Part shown: piece after piece, positions 62,512 through 64,000 of the stretch
How positions within the stretch are numbered: the stretch's first letter is position 1
Layout of the letters: each line of letters starts with the position of its first letter
DNA from: Ifrita kowaldi
Taxonomy: Eukaryota; Chordata; Aves; Passeriformes; Cinclosomatidae
Assembly (NCBI GenBank): GCA_013398055.1
Contig: VZRS01004430.1
Location: 1-64,000, forward strand
DNA length: 64,000 nucleotides
Direction: 5' to 3'
Position numbers and translations under genes: made by a program
Notes under the pieces: generated by a model
What the model was told of the DNA's origin: nothing
Databases searched by the model: none
The model's input: only the letters and a program-made list of their open reading frames with translations

Positions 62512-64000
62512 ATTATCATGCTCATATGTTGACATCTAACTCTTGCAAAAGGAAATAATTAAATAACAAATTACTGTAATGTAACTTAAGGCTTCATTCC
62601 AGCATTTCCTAATAATTCTTATTGTTCCCAGGACAATAATTATTTAAAATGCATGGCCAGAATATACTTTCAAAAGGGAGAAGCAGTCACGCAAATTAAA
62701 ATATACTTTCCCCTGTGTACTTGCTCTAACTGACCTTTGTGTGAAAGAAGTGCAGAGAAATAAAAACCCTCCTACCCTGAACCAGGCAAAACCAGTCAGG
62801 AGTACAAGACCCTTCCAGTGTGCTCTCCTCATCTCCTGGTCTTTATGAGAGAAGGAGTAATCATCTTTACTACACTCCATCCTGGAACCGTAGGACCCGT
62901 GCGACTGCAGGGTTCTTCTGGACTGTGCTGCAGGGACTAGTGTGTCACTTGCCAAGATCTCCACAGCTCTTGGGAGCAGCCCTTCTTGCTCCAGCCAAGC
63001 CCAGGAGCAAGGGGAGCTGGAGGCCAAGCACTGCTCTTTCTTGTGCACCAGTCCTCATCTGCTGGTCCTCATCTGCCATGTGTGCTGTGGCTCTGTGCGT
63101 AGCAGTGTGCTCAGTCCTGGCAGCAGACAGTGCTATTTGAATGGCACAGTTTAAATCACAAGTGATGGGAAGAGTTCTTACCCTGAAAATGTTTCTGAAA
63201 ATGCCTGCTAATGTTCCTGATTTATATACCAGACACCCTATCACCTCTTAGTACGTATCTGCTGCCAGGGATGGGTTGTTACAGCTGCAAGTAGGCAGGG
63301 TAGAGCCTGTCAGAAGAAAGGGAAATTGAAGCTTCAAGCAGACCACAACCAAGTGCAATGCTGTTACAGAGACTTCTGCTCCCCGTGACTCCTGTCTGGT
63401 CTCCCTGACCACAAGATGGAATAGAAGAGAAAACATGAGCAGAGACAAAGGGACCATGGAAAGGCCTGCTATGGAGCAAAAGGGTTTGTGTTTCTGATTA
63501 AATCCATGATGTGTTAAGATTCCAAGCCTAACCAGTCTTGTGGTGTGGCATGAGGTCGAACTGCCCCATTCAGCTGCATCCATTTCTCAGGGGTTCATAA
63601 ATCTGTCTAAGGTGCAGGTGACTGGCTGTTCAGTAGCCCTAAGACATATCCAAGTAACATTCAGCTCTTTTCTTGTTGGTGAATCCAAAAAGGTAAAGTC
63701 TACGGTATTGAAAAAGTGAAAAAAAGTAGAAGAAAATGTCTGGAAAAAACTGGCTTGTGCTGAGAGAAAAATCTGAGAAGGAAAAAGTAAACAGTGTTAC
63801 AAAAAACATAAACCTATCTGGAAGGAACTAACACCCACTCCTGCAAAAATGTATCTAATTGCTTTTCCCTGCAATGACCAATTAAAACATGAAGCTTGGA
63901 AAGAATGGGAGAAATAGGAAGGGAAGCAAGTTTGAGGCTAGAAAACCTGGTGAAAGGAGGAAGACCCCAGATGGCCAAAAATGTTCAGCATTTCAAGCTC

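Larger units (their letters stand above)
55400..64000. other. gene-free sequence upstream of PRL-L
   Basis: PRL-L exon 1 should lie in or near the left part, but it would be only about 30 coding bases and was not identified. Otherwise only short random open frames, simple repeats and the palindrome at 59608 are seen. No NELL2 exon was recognised. Confidence 0.6.

Noticed and set aside
62644..63244. 134- and 99-codon - strand open frames near the right end
   Set aside because: No recognisable family; overlapping open frames on the other strand suggest composition, not coding.
1..64000. tRNA, rRNA, snRNA, CRISPR arrays, endogenous virus genes
   Set aside because: None recognised on reading both strands; a covariance-model scan would be needed to exclude small RNAs.

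Overview
The window is nuclear DNA from a bird (a close sauropsid cannot be fully excluded). Evidence: long AT-rich non-coding stretches, genes split into small exons with GT-AG introns, CpG-rich 5' ends, and four CR1 LINE fragments that include the CR1 3' end with its ATTCTGTG-type repeat. There is no operon, phage, CRISPR or prokaryotic structure.

Two protein-coding genes can be supported. (1) DBX2, a developmental homeobox repressor, lies on the + strand from about 23.58 to 43.17 kb. It has four exons: a CpG-island first exon, a 96-bp second exon, a 188-bp third exon with the start of the homeodomain, and a fourth exon with the recognition helix and C-terminus. Exon 1 is broken at a single N (23633), where the reading frame changes and most of the expected N-terminal region is missing; this looks like a collapsed assembly gap. 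(2) A prolactin-family hormone gene, best matched to the non-mammalian prolactin-like PRL-L (PRL2), lies on the - strand from 51.66 to at least 55.09 kb. Its exon 3 (108 bp), exon 4 (180 bp) and last exon follow the classic prolactin/growth-hormone layout. Its last intron appears to use a GC donor. Its 5' part is uncertain around another single N (55087). The two genes converge, with about 8.5 kb between stop codons.

Layout: 1-23.08 kb has no recognisable gene, with CR1 fragments at 6.57-7.33 (+), 11.23-12.05 (-) and 18.94-20.50 kb (-), and a short CR1 tail at 21.56-21.62 kb. 23.09-23.76 kb is the DBX2 CpG island. 23.58-43.17 kb is DBX2 with introns of 12.6, 4.5 and 1.7 kb. 43.17-50.58 kb is intergenic and holds an isolated CpG-rich patch near 49 kb with no assigned gene. 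50.59-51.36 kb is a CR1 (+). 51.60-55.35 kb is the prolactin-like gene with its CpG island. 55.4-64 kb has no recognisable gene.

The two genes have no evident functional link: one encodes a transcription factor of neural-tube patterning, the other a secreted cytokine-like hormone. From human gene order (NELL2-DBX2-ANO6), ANO6 would be expected to the left and NELL2 to the right, but I saw no exon of either. Family assignments rest on reading translations against remembered family features, not on database searches.
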